Shown here: piece by piece, positions 52,660 through 60,964 of the stretch | Layout: the number at the start of each line of letters is the position of its first letter | Position numbering within the stretch: position 1 is the stretch's first letter | Assembly: GCF_000348905.1 (NCBI RefSeq) | Contig: NZ_AOFT01000003.1 | Location: 62,001 to 126,000 of the forward strand | Origin: Bhargavaea cecembensis DSE10 | GTDB taxonomy: Bacteria > Bacillota > Bacilli > Bacillales_A > Planococcaceae | Direction of reading: 5' to 3' | DNA: 64,000 nucleotides | The notes under the pieces: model-generated | Told to the model about the DNA's origin: nothing | What the model saw: the letters and a program-made list of their open reading frames with translations, nothing else | Databases searched by the model: none | Program-made: the position numbers and the translations under genes

Positions 52660-52700
52660 AAACAGCCGCCATCCGTGCAGGATGGCGGCTGTTTCGCGGC
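52660..52700 (+). terminator. Terminator of the 51-aa gene
   Basis: AACAGCCGCCATCC and GGATGGCGGCTGTT form a perfect 14-bp stem around GTGCA, followed by TCGC. The T tract is short. Confidence 0.75.
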
Positions 52701-52787
52701 ACAGCAAAGCCGCCCCGCACCAGCGGAACGACTTATCGTGAAGCATTCCCTAATCACCGGAGAAATAACCAAAATAAACAGAATATT

Positions 52788-52976
52788 TTACCGTTTGCTG
52801 TATTTCTCCCTGCTTTGGGCGAGCGCCTGAATTCCCGCAATTAGGGCCACGACCCCGAGCCCCGCTGCAAGCAGGATGGAACCGATCTTGAGGGTCATGG
52901 ATTCAGCGCCCGCCCCCGTCACGGCAATGATGGCGCCGGGGACGATAAACAGGAGAAGGATCCCGATATCCTTCAT
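52788..52976 (-). CDS. Small membrane protein (62 aa)
   Basis: It reads MKDIGILLLFIVPGAIIAVT and a second helix (IGSILLAAGLGVVALIAGI), ending in a basic tail. It follows the APH-type kinase gene by four bases and is likely co-transcribed with it. No family recognised. Confidence 0.62.
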   Translation of the reverse strand: MKDIGILLLFIVPGAIIAVTGAGAESMTLKIGSILLAAGLGVVALIAGIQALAQSREKYSKR

Positions 52977-52980
52977 TGCC

Positions 52981-54201
52981 TCACTCCTTGTCTGTCAGGG
53001 TTTTCACGAACCGTTCAAGGCGGCGCATCACTTCATCCTCCGAAAGGGTCGTGATGCCGAACCGTCTCCAGTGGGAGGCGATGCTCCCCGGATCCTGTTC
53101 CAGCCAGCCGTACACCGCCAGAAGGTCCCAATACCTGCTGTATCTGAAGCTTCGGTCTTTCGACAAATTTTTATACTTGGCAAGGAAGCGGTCCGCCACG
53201 TTTCCGCCGTGGATCAGCTCGAGCGCGACCCGCATCCGGCCGACATCCAGCTGGGCCGGGCCGCTTCCGGCATGGTCCCAGCCGGTAAGACCGGTCGCCC
53301 GGCCGCCGCTGAACAGCACATTGGCCGGCTCAAAGTCCCCATGGACAAAGACCGGAACGGCATCCGCAGTTTCCTCCCGGAAGATCCGGGCGGCCCGCTC
53401 CCAGTTGGCGCGGTCGAATGCCCGGTCTGGAATGACCGGTTCCGCCGGCCGCCGGCGCGCTTTCATGTCCGGCTTTGGGGCCGAGTGGGTGGTGGTTAAT
53501 ATACCCGCAATTTCATCGGTCCAAGCCTCAAAATCGAGCGGCTGCAAAAATGGGAACCCGTCCAGCTGCGGCATCAGGAGGAACCGGCCGTCGGTGGCTT
53601 TTGCCTCCGGCGCTGGCAGGCCATTTTCGGCGGCAGCGTTCAGAACACGTGTTTCCCGTTCTGCCGATTCGGCAGAGGACGTCTCCTTCACGACGAAGCG
53701 TCCGCCGCCTTCATTGTGGAACGAGTACGCGAGCCGTTCCGACGGCAGGCGCCTGAACGATTTCAGGACGGACAGCCCCGCCTCGGCATCCACCCATTCC
53801 ATCGTCTCATCGGGAAGATCGATGGTCGGCAAAAGGGTTTTCCGCCAGAACAGCAGGCCGAGCAGGGCACCGCCGGCAATCATGATGAAAGCCGGCCAGT
53901 TGATGACCGTCGCACTCAACACAAGCGCCACGACCGCTGCCCCGAACTTCTTTTTCCAGACAAGCATGACCCCGAGCAGCGCCAGGATCACCCCGAACAC
54001 CGTCGGGAACAGGATCGCGTCCAGCCGGATCCAGATTCCCTGCGTCACTTCCACCTTCACCGGGTCGCCGTACCCCGGAAGGCAGAGTGCTCCGTACACG
54101 CGGATCCAGTACATATAGTAGTAATACACCGTATACAGCCCGCCCGCCAAGACGAGGAGCCCCGGCAGATAATCGCGGATCGGCCGTGCCGCTGAGGCCA
54201 T
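52981..54201 (-). CDS. Membrane-anchored APH-family kinase-like protein
   Basis: A 406-residue protein. Residues ~10-130 hold four hydrophobic segments; the C-terminal ~270 residues are an aminoglycoside phosphotransferase fold with the catalytic VFVHGDFEPANVLF (Asp and Asn). The second metal site, usually IDWE/IDFD, reads GLTGWDHAG, so metal binding is altered but the Asp is kept. A membrane-fused APH is uncommon. The ATG at 54201 is 7 bases from AGGAGGG; 54207 is too close. The substrate might be a lipid or cell-wall compound. Confidence 0.78.
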   Translation of the reverse strand: MASAARPIRDYLPGLLVLAGGLYTVYYYYMYWIRVYGALCLPGYGDPVKVEVTQGIWIRLDAILFPTVFGVILALLGVMLVWKKKFGAAVVALVLSATVINWPAFIMIAGGALLGLLFWRKTLLPTIDLPDETMEWVDAEAGLSVLKSFRRLPSERLAYSFHNEGGGRFVVKETSSAESAERETRVLNAAAENGLPAPEAKATDGRFLLMPQLDGFPFLQPLDFEAWTDEIAGILTTTHSAPKPDMKARRRPAEPVIPDRAFDRANWERAARIFREETADAVPVFVHGDFEPANVLFSGGRATGLTGWDHAGSGPAQLDVGRMRVALELIHGGNVADRFLAKYKNLSKDRSFRYSRYWDLLAVYGWLEQDPGSIASHWRRFGITTLSEDEVMRRLERFVKTLTDKE

Positions 54202-54331
54202 GGCCATCCCTCCTATGGATGTGCGGCCGGAAAGGGTGAGCTGTGGTTGAATGCCGTTCCTCTAAGTTGGGGGAACGGAACCGGCAATACGTGAATATTA
54301 AACAACGCTCAGCCGCTTACTCCGCACCTAC

Positions 54332-55906
54332 TCACTTCCTGAACTGCACGTCACCGTCAACCACGGTCATGACGACATTCGCCTTCACGATATCGTCTTC
54401 CGATACACGCTCCAGGTCGGCGTCGACAACGGTGAAGTCGGCGAAGTGGCCCGGGGCGATCTTGCCGCGGATGTCTTCCTGTCCGAGCACTTTTGCCGCT
54501 TCCGTCGTATAAAGGCGGAGCGCCTCATAGCGGGAAAGCTTTTCTTCGGGCAGGTAACCGCCTTCTTTCGGGTCGTCCGGAAGCTTCCGGGCAACAGCCG
54601 TGTAGATCCCGAGGAGCGGGTCCGGGGAGTCGACCGGCGTGTCGGAGCCCCCTCCGCAGATGAATCCGCGGTCCATGAGTTTTTTCCAGGCGTAAGCCCA
54701 CTCAAGCCGCTCAAGCCCGAGGCGGTCTTCCGCCCATGGGAAGTCCGAGCCGACGAAGATCGGCTGGATGTCGAGGATGATCGGGAGCTTCTCCATGCGG
54801 TCGACGAGATCCTCGCGCAGCACGCACACATGGATCAGGCGGTCGCGCTTGCCTTTCGGGCACGGATACTTCTCGATCGCTTCGATCGCCATCTCTGCTG
54901 CGGCGTCGCCGATCACGTGTACCGCGATGGCCTCGCCGTGGCTGCGCGCAAGGCGCACCAGCTCTTCCGTCTCTTCCTGGGTCACGACGAACGTGCCGCG
55001 GTTGCCCGGGTCGTCCGAGTAGTCCTCCGACAGCGCCGCGGTCTTGCCGCCAAGTGCCCCGTCGATAAAGAACTTCATCGCGCCGGGCTCCGCCCACGGC
55101 TCGTTGTACTCCACGTTTGCCTTCATCATCTGGTCGAATACCGTGGAGCGGCGGAGCAGATGGGCGCGGAACTTCCGCTTGCCCTCGCCAAGCACCTCAT
55201 GGAATGCCTTCATCGGGTTCTCATAGCCGCCAAAGTAGCCGAGGTCATCGGTATGGCCGCCCGTCAGTCCCATCGATACGAGATCGTCGACTGCCGCTTC
55301 CAGGGAAAGGCGGAGTGCTTCCTCTGACGGATGCGGGATGATTGCTTCGACCAGATCCTGCGCATCTTCCTTCAGAAAACCGGTCGGGTGCCCGTCCGCG
55401 TCACGGACAATGACGCCGCCCTCCGGGTCGGGTGTCTCTTTCGTGATCCCCGCAAGCTGCAGCGCAGCCGAGTTCGCGAGGAGCATGTGCCGGCACGTCC
55501 GCTTCAGCATCATCGGCTTGTCCGTCACGGCATCCAGTTCCGCAAGCGTCGGCACATGGCGATCCGGGAACAGGTTTTCATCCCAGCCTTCTCCAAGCAC
55601 CCACTCGCCTTCCGGCACCGACTCTGCCGCTTTCCGCATGATTGCAAGCAATTCTTCCGACGACGTCACCGCGGACAAATTGTTGCTGAGCAGCTGCCGG
55701 CCGTGTCCGATCAGGTGCATATGCGTATCGACAAATCCCGGATACACAACCGCCCCGCCGACATTCTCCTCCCGGTCTGCCCGGTCCTTCAGTTCTTCAT
55801 ATGTACCGGTCGCAGCAATCCGGCCGTCCTCCACGAGCACCGCCTCGACCGAGTGCCCTTCCTGTTCCATTGTCACAAACGTTCCCCCGTGCCAGAGCGT
55901 CTTCAT
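54332..55906 (-). CDS. Amidohydrolase of the YtcJ family
   Basis: A 524-residue metal-dependent amidohydrolase. It has YPGFVDTHMHLIGHG (first metal-binding His pair), GGHTDDLG, AIAVHVIGDAAAEMAI and the last Asp in CGGGSDTPVDSPDPLLGIY. These are the YtcJ/TIM-barrel amidohydrolase marks; substrates of this group are aryl-amides or imides. The ATG at 55906 is 7 bases from GGAGGA. Confidence 0.93.
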   Translation of the reverse strand: MKTLWHGGTFVTMEQEGHSVEAVLVEDGRIAATGTYEELKDRADREENVGGAVVYPGFVDTHMHLIGHGRQLLSNNLSAVTSSEELLAIMRKAAESVPEGEWVLGEGWDENLFPDRHVPTLAELDAVTDKPMMLKRTCRHMLLANSAALQLAGITKETPDPEGGVIVRDADGHPTGFLKEDAQDLVEAIIPHPSEEALRLSLEAAVDDLVSMGLTGGHTDDLGYFGGYENPMKAFHEVLGEGKRKFRAHLLRRSTVFDQMMKANVEYNEPWAEPGAMKFFIDGALGGKTAALSEDYSDDPGNRGTFVVTQEETEELVRLARSHGEAIAVHVIGDAAAEMAIEAIEKYPCPKGKRDRLIHVCVLREDLVDRMEKLPIILDIQPIFVGSDFPWAEDRLGLERLEWAYAWKKLMDRGFICGGGSDTPVDSPDPLLGIYTAVARKLPDDPKEGGYLPEEKLSRYEALRLYTTEAAKVLGQEDIRGKIAPGHFADFTVVDADLERVSEDDIVKANVVMTVVDGDVQFRK

Positions 55907-56089
55907 TCCCATTCCTCCAATGAACCGAATTTTCTTTTAGTGTAGCACTTTTCAGTCAGGTAAAGTGTGAAGGGATTAAGGCGAATTCAACTCGCAACTG
56001 GCCCTTTCACTTCTTTGAGAACTGACCCTTTCATATTTCAAATAAAGCATATAAGTTTACTTGAGTTTAAATTGAAAGGAAGACGGTCC

Positions 56090-56350
56090 ATGGAAGACCC
56101 AAGACCCCTGGCCAGGGTGACAGACACCGTGCTGGCGGATTGGATGGATGAGCAGGAAGCAAGCGCCGGCTACGTTCCCATACACATTTATGAAGAATCG
56201 AACCGCGTGACCATCCATGCCTTCAGCCAGAACAAGGCATGCCTCATGAAAGTCGTCTACCACCGCCCAACCGGGGAGCGGACCGTCGAACGGTTCGATG
56301 TGCAGTCCGGTGAAATGATGAACCGCCGGACGAACAGGGAAATGAAATAA
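56090..56350 (+). CDS. Hypothetical protein (86 aa)
   Basis: A small protein starting MEDPRPLARVTDTVLADWMD and ending VQSGEMMNRRTNREMK. The middle (HIYEESNRVTIHAFSQNKAC) looks like a beta hairpin. AAAGGAAGA is 6 bases before ATG 56090. No family recognised; could be a small regulator or toxin-associated protein. Confidence 0.55.
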   Translation: MEDPRPLARVTDTVLADWMDEQEASAGYVPIHIYEESNRVTIHAFSQNKACLMKVVYHRPTGERTVERFDVQSGEMMNRRTNREMK

Positions 56351-56421
56351 ATCGCGTGTTCAAAGGTTCCAATTGGGTTCACGCATGAATCCGGGTGGTT
56401 TGTACGTGAAATGTGCCTGAA

Positions 56422-56474
56422 GTGGAGAGTCTCCGAGTCCGTTCAAGAAGGATTTCGGAGGCTCTTTTTTGTCC
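56422..56474 (+). terminator. Terminator of the 86-aa gene
   Basis: GAGAGTCTCCGA and TCGGAGGCTCTTTTTT pair with one mismatch around a ~19-base loop, then Ts. Confidence 0.7.
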
Positions 56475-56547
56475 CCATGCTCAAAAGCGATCTAGCGATC
56501 TTATGATACAGTTGAAGTAGACCATCACCACTGGGGGATCATCACGA

Positions 56548-57504
56548 ATGCTGAACAGAGAAAAATTAGAAAATCACCAGGTGCTGCTCTACGTCGTTGT
56601 CCTGGCGGCGGCGTTCGGTTTCGGGCTCATGGCACCGGGCCCTGCCGAAATGATCGGCGGCTCGATCCCCATCATCATCGCGATTCTCATGTACAGCATG
56701 TTTTCGCAGATCCCATTTGTGTCGCTGAGAGATGCGTTCGGGAACCGGCGTTATCTTCAGGCGGTATTGCTCACGAATTATATTGCCGTCCCGTCCGTGG
56801 TGTGGATTCTTTCGGGATTCCTGCCGGACAACACGCCGCTTCTGCTCGGGTTCTTCCTCGTTTTGCTGACGCCCTGCATTGATTACGTCATTGTGTTCAC
56901 GGCACTCGGCAGGGGAAACGAAAAGCTGGTCCTGATGTCGACACCGATCCTCTTCATCACACAACTGCTTTTGTTGCCGGTCTACCTCTGGCTGTTCATG
57001 GGCGAGGCCCCAACTGGCATCGTCCGATCCGGTCCGTTTCTGGAGGCGTTTGTCGGCCTGATTGCGATCCCGCTCGGCATCGCCATTGCCGTCCAGCTGT
57101 TGGCGCGCAGATCATCAGCTGGTGAACGTCTGATCGACCTCTCGGCATGGCTTCCCGTCCCGTTCATGGCGCTGACTCTATTCGTCGTCGTCGCGTCCCA
57201 GATCAGCAAGGTCCCGGCCTTTATGGACCAGATCATCAGAGTCATTCCGCTCTATATCGCCTTCATGGCCGTCATGCCCGTGATTTCCCGATGGGTCGCC
57301 AGGCGGCTGGGCCTCGACACCGGGGCCGGCCGGGCGCTGGTCTTTAGCGGGTCCACACGGAACTCCCTCGTCGTCCTTCCGCTCGCCCTGGCACTTCCCG
57401 GTGAGTCGAGCACATTGGTTGCGGCGGTCATCGTGACGCAGACCATTGTGGAGCTTGCCGGTGAACTCGTCTATATCCGGTGGGTGCCCAGGCTGGTGAA
57501 ATGA
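56548..57504 (+). CDS. BASS-superfamily transporter (Acr3/ArsB-like 'arsenic resistance protein')
   Basis: A 318-residue ten-helix protein. It has LLTPCIDYVIVFTALGRG, comparable to the cysteine-containing motif of Acr3, and FSGSTRNSLVVLPLALALP in the second half. Many Bacillus genomes annotate this group as arsenic resistance. No arsR or arsC lies beside it, so arsenite export is a weak inference. The ATG at 56548 lies after a GGGGGATCATC sequence. Confidence 0.82.
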   Translation: MLNREKLENHQVLLYVVVLAAAFGFGLMAPGPAEMIGGSIPIIIAILMYSMFSQIPFVSLRDAFGNRRYLQAVLLTNYIAVPSVVWILSGFLPDNTPLLLGFFLVLLTPCIDYVIVFTALGRGNEKLVLMSTPILFITQLLLLPVYLWLFMGEAPTGIVRSGPFLEAFVGLIAIPLGIAIAVQLLARRSSAGERLIDLSAWLPVPFMALTLFVVVASQISKVPAFMDQIIRVIPLYIAFMAVMPVISRWVARRLGLDTGAGRALVFSGSTRNSLVVLPLALALPGESSTLVAAVIVTQTIVELAGELVYIRWVPRLVK

Positions 57505-57506
57505 GA

Positions 57507-57540
57507 CAAGCCCCCAAACCAAATCGGTTCGGGGGCTTGT
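57507..57540. terminator. Bidirectional terminator
   Basis: ACAAGCCCCCAAACC and GGTTCGGGGGCTTGT pair with one mismatch around AAATC, followed by TTCC. It serves two convergent genes. Confidence 0.85.
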
Positions 57541-57550
57541 TTCCATTCTA

Positions 57551-58288
57551 TTACTGTGCTGTGTATCCGCCGTCGACGATCAGGCTGGAACCGGTCATGA
57601 AGCTGGAGTCGTCGGATGCGAGGAACAGGACCGCTTTCGCGATTTCGTCCGCCTGGCCAAGACGTCCGACCGGTGTTGCCGCCTTCAGGCCATCTTTCAT
57701 TTCTTCCGGGATGATCGGTGTGTCGATGAAGCCCGGGCAGATGGCGTTGATGCGGATGTTGCGGTCCGCGTATTCGACCGCCAGGCCGCGGGTCAGGTTG
57801 ACAACGCCGCCCTTCGATGCGGCATACGGCGCATTTTGCGCGACACCGACATGTCCGTACATCGATGCCGTGTTGACCATAACGCCGCCGCCTGTTTTCA
57901 GGAAGCCGCGGAGCGCTTCGCGAGCCACAAGGAAGACTCCGTCGAGGTCGACGCTCACTGTCCGGCGCCACTCTTCGAAAGTCAGCTCATCGGACGGCTT
58001 GTTGACGCCGATGCCCGCGTTGTTGAAGACGACATCGACCTGGCCGAACTGGCCTGCCGCTTCCTTGAACAGGTTCTGGACGTCGTCTTCGCTTGTGACG
58101 TTCGTCTTCACGAACAGTGCTTCCGTGCCGGAATTGTTGAGTTCTTCCATGACCTCCTGTCCTTTTTCTTCGTTCAGGTCGGCGATGACGATCTTCGCGC
58201 CTTCCTGTGCAAACAAAAGGGCAGAGGCCTTCCCGATACCGGAAGCGCCACCTGTTACAACGGCCACTTTGCCTTCAAGTTTACCCAT
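57551..58288 (-). CDS. Short-chain dehydrogenase/reductase (FabG/BacC-like)
   Basis: A 245-residue classical SDR. It has VVTGGASGIGKASA for NAD(P), NNAGIG, the catalytic S-x-Y-x-x-x-K within NTASMYGHVGVAQNAPYAASK, and VDGGYTAQ at the C-terminus. Substrate not predictable. The ATG at 58288 is 9 bases after AAAGGAG. Single gene. Confidence 0.93.
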   Translation of the reverse strand: MGKLEGKVAVVTGGASGIGKASALLFAQEGAKIVIADLNEEKGQEVMEELNNSGTEALFVKTNVTSEDDVQNLFKEAAGQFGQVDVVFNNAGIGVNKPSDELTFEEWRRTVSVDLDGVFLVAREALRGFLKTGGGVMVNTASMYGHVGVAQNAPYAASKGGVVNLTRGLAVEYADRNIRINAICPGFIDTPIIPEEMKDGLKAATPVGRLGQADEIAKAVLFLASDDSSFMTGSSLIVDGGYTAQ

Positions 58289-58440
58289 CACACAACACTC
58301 CTTTGTATATCTCTCGAATTCAAGATAACTCATTTTCACCAAATCGTCAAAAACTCTGCTCAACACGGAGCATCCCGAATAGGACACCCTTCTGAGTTTC
58401 CCCTATACTGAAAGAAATGAAACGAAAGGAGGAGTATCCA

Positions 58441-58770
58441 TTGTCCATTACTGCACTGAAATTTGTGCGGGCCGTGGGGATTGCGGACGGCGTGTCCCTG
58501 ATCGTCCTGCTGTTTATCGCGATGCCGATGAAATATATGGCCGGCATGCCGCTGGCCGTCTCGATCGTCGGTGCGATCCACGGCGGCATCTTTGTCACGT
58601 ACGTCCTTGCCCTCCTCCTGGCGCAGATTGTAGTCCGCTGGAACATCATCTGGTCGGTGCTCGGCGTCGCGGCCGCCTTCGTGCCGTTCGCGAACTTCTT
58701 CCTCGACCGGAAGTTCAAGAAGATGCAGAAGGAACGCGAAGAAGAGGCCGGTATTCAGGCAATCTCGTGA
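58441..58770 (+). CDS. DUF3817-family membrane protein (YdzA-like)
   Basis: A 109-residue protein with three or four helices. It has FVRAVGIADGVSLIVLLFIA, MPLAVSIVGAIHGGIFVTYV and the C-terminal PFANFFLDRKFK typical of DUF3817. The start is read as TTG at 58441, 8 bases after AAAGGAGG; the ATG at 58417 precedes that site. Confidence 0.88.
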   Translation: MSITALKFVRAVGIADGVSLIVLLFIAMPMKYMAGMPLAVSIVGAIHGGIFVTYVLALLLAQIVVRWNIIWSVLGVAAAFVPFANFFLDRKFKKMQKEREEEAGIQAIS

Positions 58771-58779
58771 TCCATATAC

Positions 58780-58818
58780 AAAAAGGCAGCCGTCCCTCGT
58801 GGACAGGCTGCCTTTTTT
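58780..58818. terminator. Bidirectional terminator
   Basis: AAAAGGCAGCC and GGCTGCCTTTT arms around a central hairpin GTCCCTCGTGGAC, then T residues. It lies between convergent genes. Confidence 0.88.
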
Positions 58819-59384
58819 TAAACCTTAAACAACGAATACTTCCGGTAGGCCTGATAGTAGCTGATCCCCAACAGAACAGCCATCAGCGCCGGCAGCAACT
58901 TCAGCAGGACGAACGGAGTTTCAAACAAAAATGCTTTCCAAAACAGCGCGCCTTCCATGCTCCAAAGACCTTCGTGGTACAGATTCGAATCCTGGTAAAG
59001 CATCAGCGAATAAAACAGACAGAGCATGCCCAGCCACAACGAATAGTTCATCAGCCGTTTGTAATAACTGCCCTTGGATTGCCGGTCAGAGAAAATCACA
59101 TCCCGGCCCTCAGCCGCTTCTTTTTGCCAATACCGGATGCCGCTGAGGGCGGGCCCGCTAAGATATTCCCAGCCAAAATCCTCATACATCGCCTTGTAAT
59201 CATCGAATTCCCCTTTGTTTAAACGACCCTGGTAATCAAGCCGCATCACATAGCGCTGATCCGTTTTTTCAAAGGTGTAAATGCCAAGTCCGCTTATTGC
59301 AGTACAGCGATAACCTTGCTGCAGCTGCTCGTTCAGCCACCGCTCTTCTTTCTCAATATCAAAGAACACCTTAAACCTTTTCAT
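58818..59384 (-). CDS. DUF2812-family membrane protein
   Basis: A 188-residue protein. The N-terminal soluble part starts MKRFKVFFDIEKEERWLNEQ and includes GLGIYTFEKTDQRYVMRLDY, followed by two membrane helices (residues ~110-130 and ~150-175). DUF2812 genes typically follow a PadR regulator, as here. Its ATG at 59384 lies inside the end of the PadR gene (14-base overlap) with AAAGGAAGTGA as ribosome site. Probably the regulator's partner; mechanism unknown. Confidence 0.9.
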   Translation of the reverse strand: MKRFKVFFDIEKEERWLNEQLQQGYRCTAISGLGIYTFEKTDQRYVMRLDYQGRLNKGEFDDYKAMYEDFGWEYLSGPALSGIRYWQKEAAEGRDVIFSDRQSKGSYYKRLMNYSLWLGMLCLFYSLMLYQDSNLYHEGLWSMEGALFWKAFLFETPFVLLKLLPALMAVLLGISYYQAYRKYSLFKV

Positions 59385-59688
59385 CCGAATCACTTCCTTT
59401 GTACAAGGATAAAATGTGCAACAGCCTTTCCTGCTCCACCTTCAAGACATTGAGTCCCTCTGCAGTGATTCCGTAAATCTTTCTCCGTCCTGATTTCCCC
59501 ACAGGCTCGATCCAGCCGTGTTTGTTCAGGTTCTCGATTGCGCCATATAACGTGCCGGCAGCCAAAACAACGGAACCCTCACTCATCTCTTCAATCTTCT
59601 GCATGACGGCATAACCGTGGAGCGGTTCCCGCAGAGCCAGTAAAATGTAATGCATCGTTTCGGACAACGGCAATAATGGATGTTTCAT
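59371..59688 (-). CDS. PadR-family transcriptional regulator
   Basis: A 105-residue winged-helix regulator with LSETMHYILLALREPLHGYA, GTLYGAIENLNKHGWIEP and RKIYGITAEG, the PadR core. It has the short C-terminus of PadR subfamily 2. ATG 59688 (AGAGGT 7 bases upstream) is preferred to the GTG at 59691. It lies in an operon with DUF2812 behind an autoregulated-looking promoter. Confidence 0.93.
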   Translation of the reverse strand: MKHPLLPLSETMHYILLALREPLHGYAVMQKIEEMSEGSVVLAAGTLYGAIENLNKHGWIEPVGKSGRRKIYGITAEGLNVLKVEQERLLHILSLYKGSDSDEKV

Positions 59689-59711
59689 CACTTCAACCTC
59701 TATTCAGTCCA

Positions 59712-59721
59712 ACTATATAGT
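59712..59721. promoter_or_regulatory. Palindrome downstream of the PadR promoter
   Basis: ACTATATAGT is a perfect 10-base palindrome between the -10 box and the start of the PadR gene, a possible second operator. Confidence 0.45.
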
Positions 59722-59729
59722 CTGACTTA

Positions 59730-59758
59730 ATAATAGTTCAGTTCAACTGAATAGTCAA
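59730..59758 (-). promoter_or_regulatory. PadR-DUF2812 promoter with embedded palindrome
   Basis: On the minus strand TTGACT (59758-59753), a 17-base spacer, then TATTAT (59735-59730). The spacer contains a 7-1-7 palindrome (TTCAGTT-N-AACTGAA, 59737-59751). A repressor bound there would block the promoter. Confidence 0.72.
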
Positions 59759-59770
59759 CCCATTATCAGA

Positions 59771-59810
59771 AAAAACAGGCAGCCGGACCCTATGGGCTGG
59801 CTGCCTGCTT
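59771..59810 (-). terminator. Terminator of the pirin gene
   Basis: CAGGCAGCC and GGCTGCCTG arms followed on the minus strand by TTTTTTCTG. Confidence 0.85.
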
Positions 59811-60554
59811 TCACATTCGCTTGATTCCACTGATGGTCCCTGAACTCGTCATTTCCGCATTCACATCTGCGAGGAACAGCACAAGCACGCCAGGCTCGAT
59901 CACCGTCAGGTCCGTCAGCTCCTTTGCCGTGCCGCTTACCCCGTCCCCTTTCCCGAGGACTTCCCCGCCGACCCGGATGCTGCCGTCAAACACATACAGC
60001 CATGGCGTATAGCCGTCCATGTCGGGTACGGTAAGTTCCGCTCCGGCATCCGCTTTCGCTTCATAAACGGCCACCCGCTGGCGGATCTCAAGAGGCGCGC
60101 CTGAATCCGACGGTCCGCCGATGAGCGTCCAGCCGCCGTCTCCCGGCTCTTCTGCTTCCCAGAAACGGACGCGCGGTTCCAGATCCGCCTTTTCCGGCCG
60201 GATGAGGATCTGCAGCATCTCGACATCCCCGTGCGGCGCCGACTCTTCGTGGAAAAAGCTCCTGCCCGCATTCATCATCATGTGCCGGCCGGGCGCCAGC
60301 AGCTCTTCCTGCCCGCCCGAATCCCGGTGCAGCAGCTGTCCCGATCCGATGTAGCTCAGAATCTCATCGTTCACATGCTCATGCATCTTGATCTTCGTGC
60401 CTTTCTTGATGGTGGCATGGTCAAACCGCGCCAATGGCCCGAATGAATAGTCATCGCTGTCCTTGTCCTGATTGACCAGGCCGGGGCGGTTCACCTTGAG
60501 GCTGAAAAATTTGCCGCCCGCCGGAAATGCCTGGCTGCTCCGGTAAATGTCCAT
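59811..60554 (-). CDS. Pirin-family bicupin protein
   Basis: A 247-residue two-cupin protein. The first cupin has the pirin metal ligands in MHEHVNDEILSYI and FFHEES. Pirins can act as quercetin dioxygenases or redox sensors. The second cupin (residues ~135-240) is typical. ATG at 60554. Array A7 lies 61 to 169 bases upstream, in the promoter region. Confidence 0.9.
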   Translation of the reverse strand: MDIYRSSQAFPAGGKFFSLKVNRPGLVNQDKDSDDYSFGPLARFDHATIKKGTKIKMHEHVNDEILSYIGSGQLLHRDSGGQEELLAPGRHMMMNAGRSFFHEESAPHGDVEMLQILIRPEKADLEPRVRFWEAEEPGDGGWTLIGGPSDSGAPLEIRQRVAVYEAKADAGAELTVPDMDGYTPWLYVFDGSIRVGGEVLGKGDGVSGTAKELTDLTVIEPGVLVLFLADVNAEMTSSGTISGIKRM

Positions 60555-60614
60555 CGTTCTCCCCCCTGACGTTGTTAGATGAAGTGTATCTCAGGAAGCG
60601 CGCGGGCAAAACAA

Positions 60615-60723
60615 ACTTGCCCGGAGCGTGAGGGTACTCGCTGGACAAACGGGAGCACTCACCGCCCGATTGTGGGCACTCGCGGAGCAAACATGGGCAC
60701 TCGTCCGCTATCTTGGGCACTCG
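60615..60723 (+). repeat. Phased word array, 21-bp pitch, word GCACTCG (array A7)
   Basis: ACTTG at 60615, ACTCG at 60636, ACTCA at 60657, and ACTCG at 60678, 60699 and 60719 give intervals of 21, 21, 21, 21 and 20. The words at 60678-60719 read GGGCACTCG. Array A1, 44 kb away, uses the same core word. It lies between divergent pirin and queF. Confidence 0.85.
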
Positions 60724-60751
60724 AATGATTTCCGCCCCCCGCCGCCCACCA

Positions 60752-60780
60752 TTGACCACCCCGGAAAATTTCTATATTAT
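60752..60780 (+). promoter_or_regulatory. SigA promoter of the queuosine operon
   Basis: TTGACC (60752-60757), 17 bases and TATTAT (60775-60780). It lies about 33 bases before the first preQ1 riboswitch. Confidence 0.75.
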
Positions 60781-60812
60781 AATAACGACAACTAAATGTC
60801 CGGCCACGCCGG

Positions 60813-60850
60813 GAGAGGTTCATAGCGGATACCCTCTATAAAAAACTATG
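60813..60850 (+). promoter_or_regulatory. preQ1-I riboswitch 1 (upstream of queF)
   Basis: AGAGGTTC, CATAG, CCTCT and the A-rich tail ATAAAAAACTATG fit the preQ1 class I aptamer. P1 is AGAGG/CCTCT and the pseudoknot P2 is CATAG/CTATG. A terminator follows at 60867-60904, so binding of preQ1 would stop transcription. Confidence 0.9.
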
Positions 60851-60866
60851 GATTCATGACGATTTC

Positions 60867-60904
60867 AGCCATGTCCATGCCGGACACGGCTTTTTGTTTT
60901 TTTA
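60867..60904 (+). terminator. Riboswitch-controlled terminator
   Basis: AGCCATGTCC pairs with GGACACGGCT around ATGCC, then TTTTGTTTTTTT. It is the expression platform of riboswitch 1. Confidence 0.85.
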
Positions 60905-60964
60905 TGGGACTCACCAAGCCTCTCTTGTGCATGCCGGGCGCATGACCACAAGGAGGCTTTTATG

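Noticed and set aside
55996-56033. Repeated AACTGRCCCTTTCA as a phased array
   Set aside because: Only two copies, 24 bases apart, which does not fit the 20-21 bp pitch.
56356-56410. Another phased array after the 86-aa gene
   Set aside because: CATGAA at 56384 and CGTGAA at 56405 are 21 bases apart, but GTTCA words are 19 apart and no third unit is seen.
56548-57504. Confident call as an arsenite exporter
   Set aside because: No arsR or arsC is near and only weak motif likeness to Acr3 is visible.
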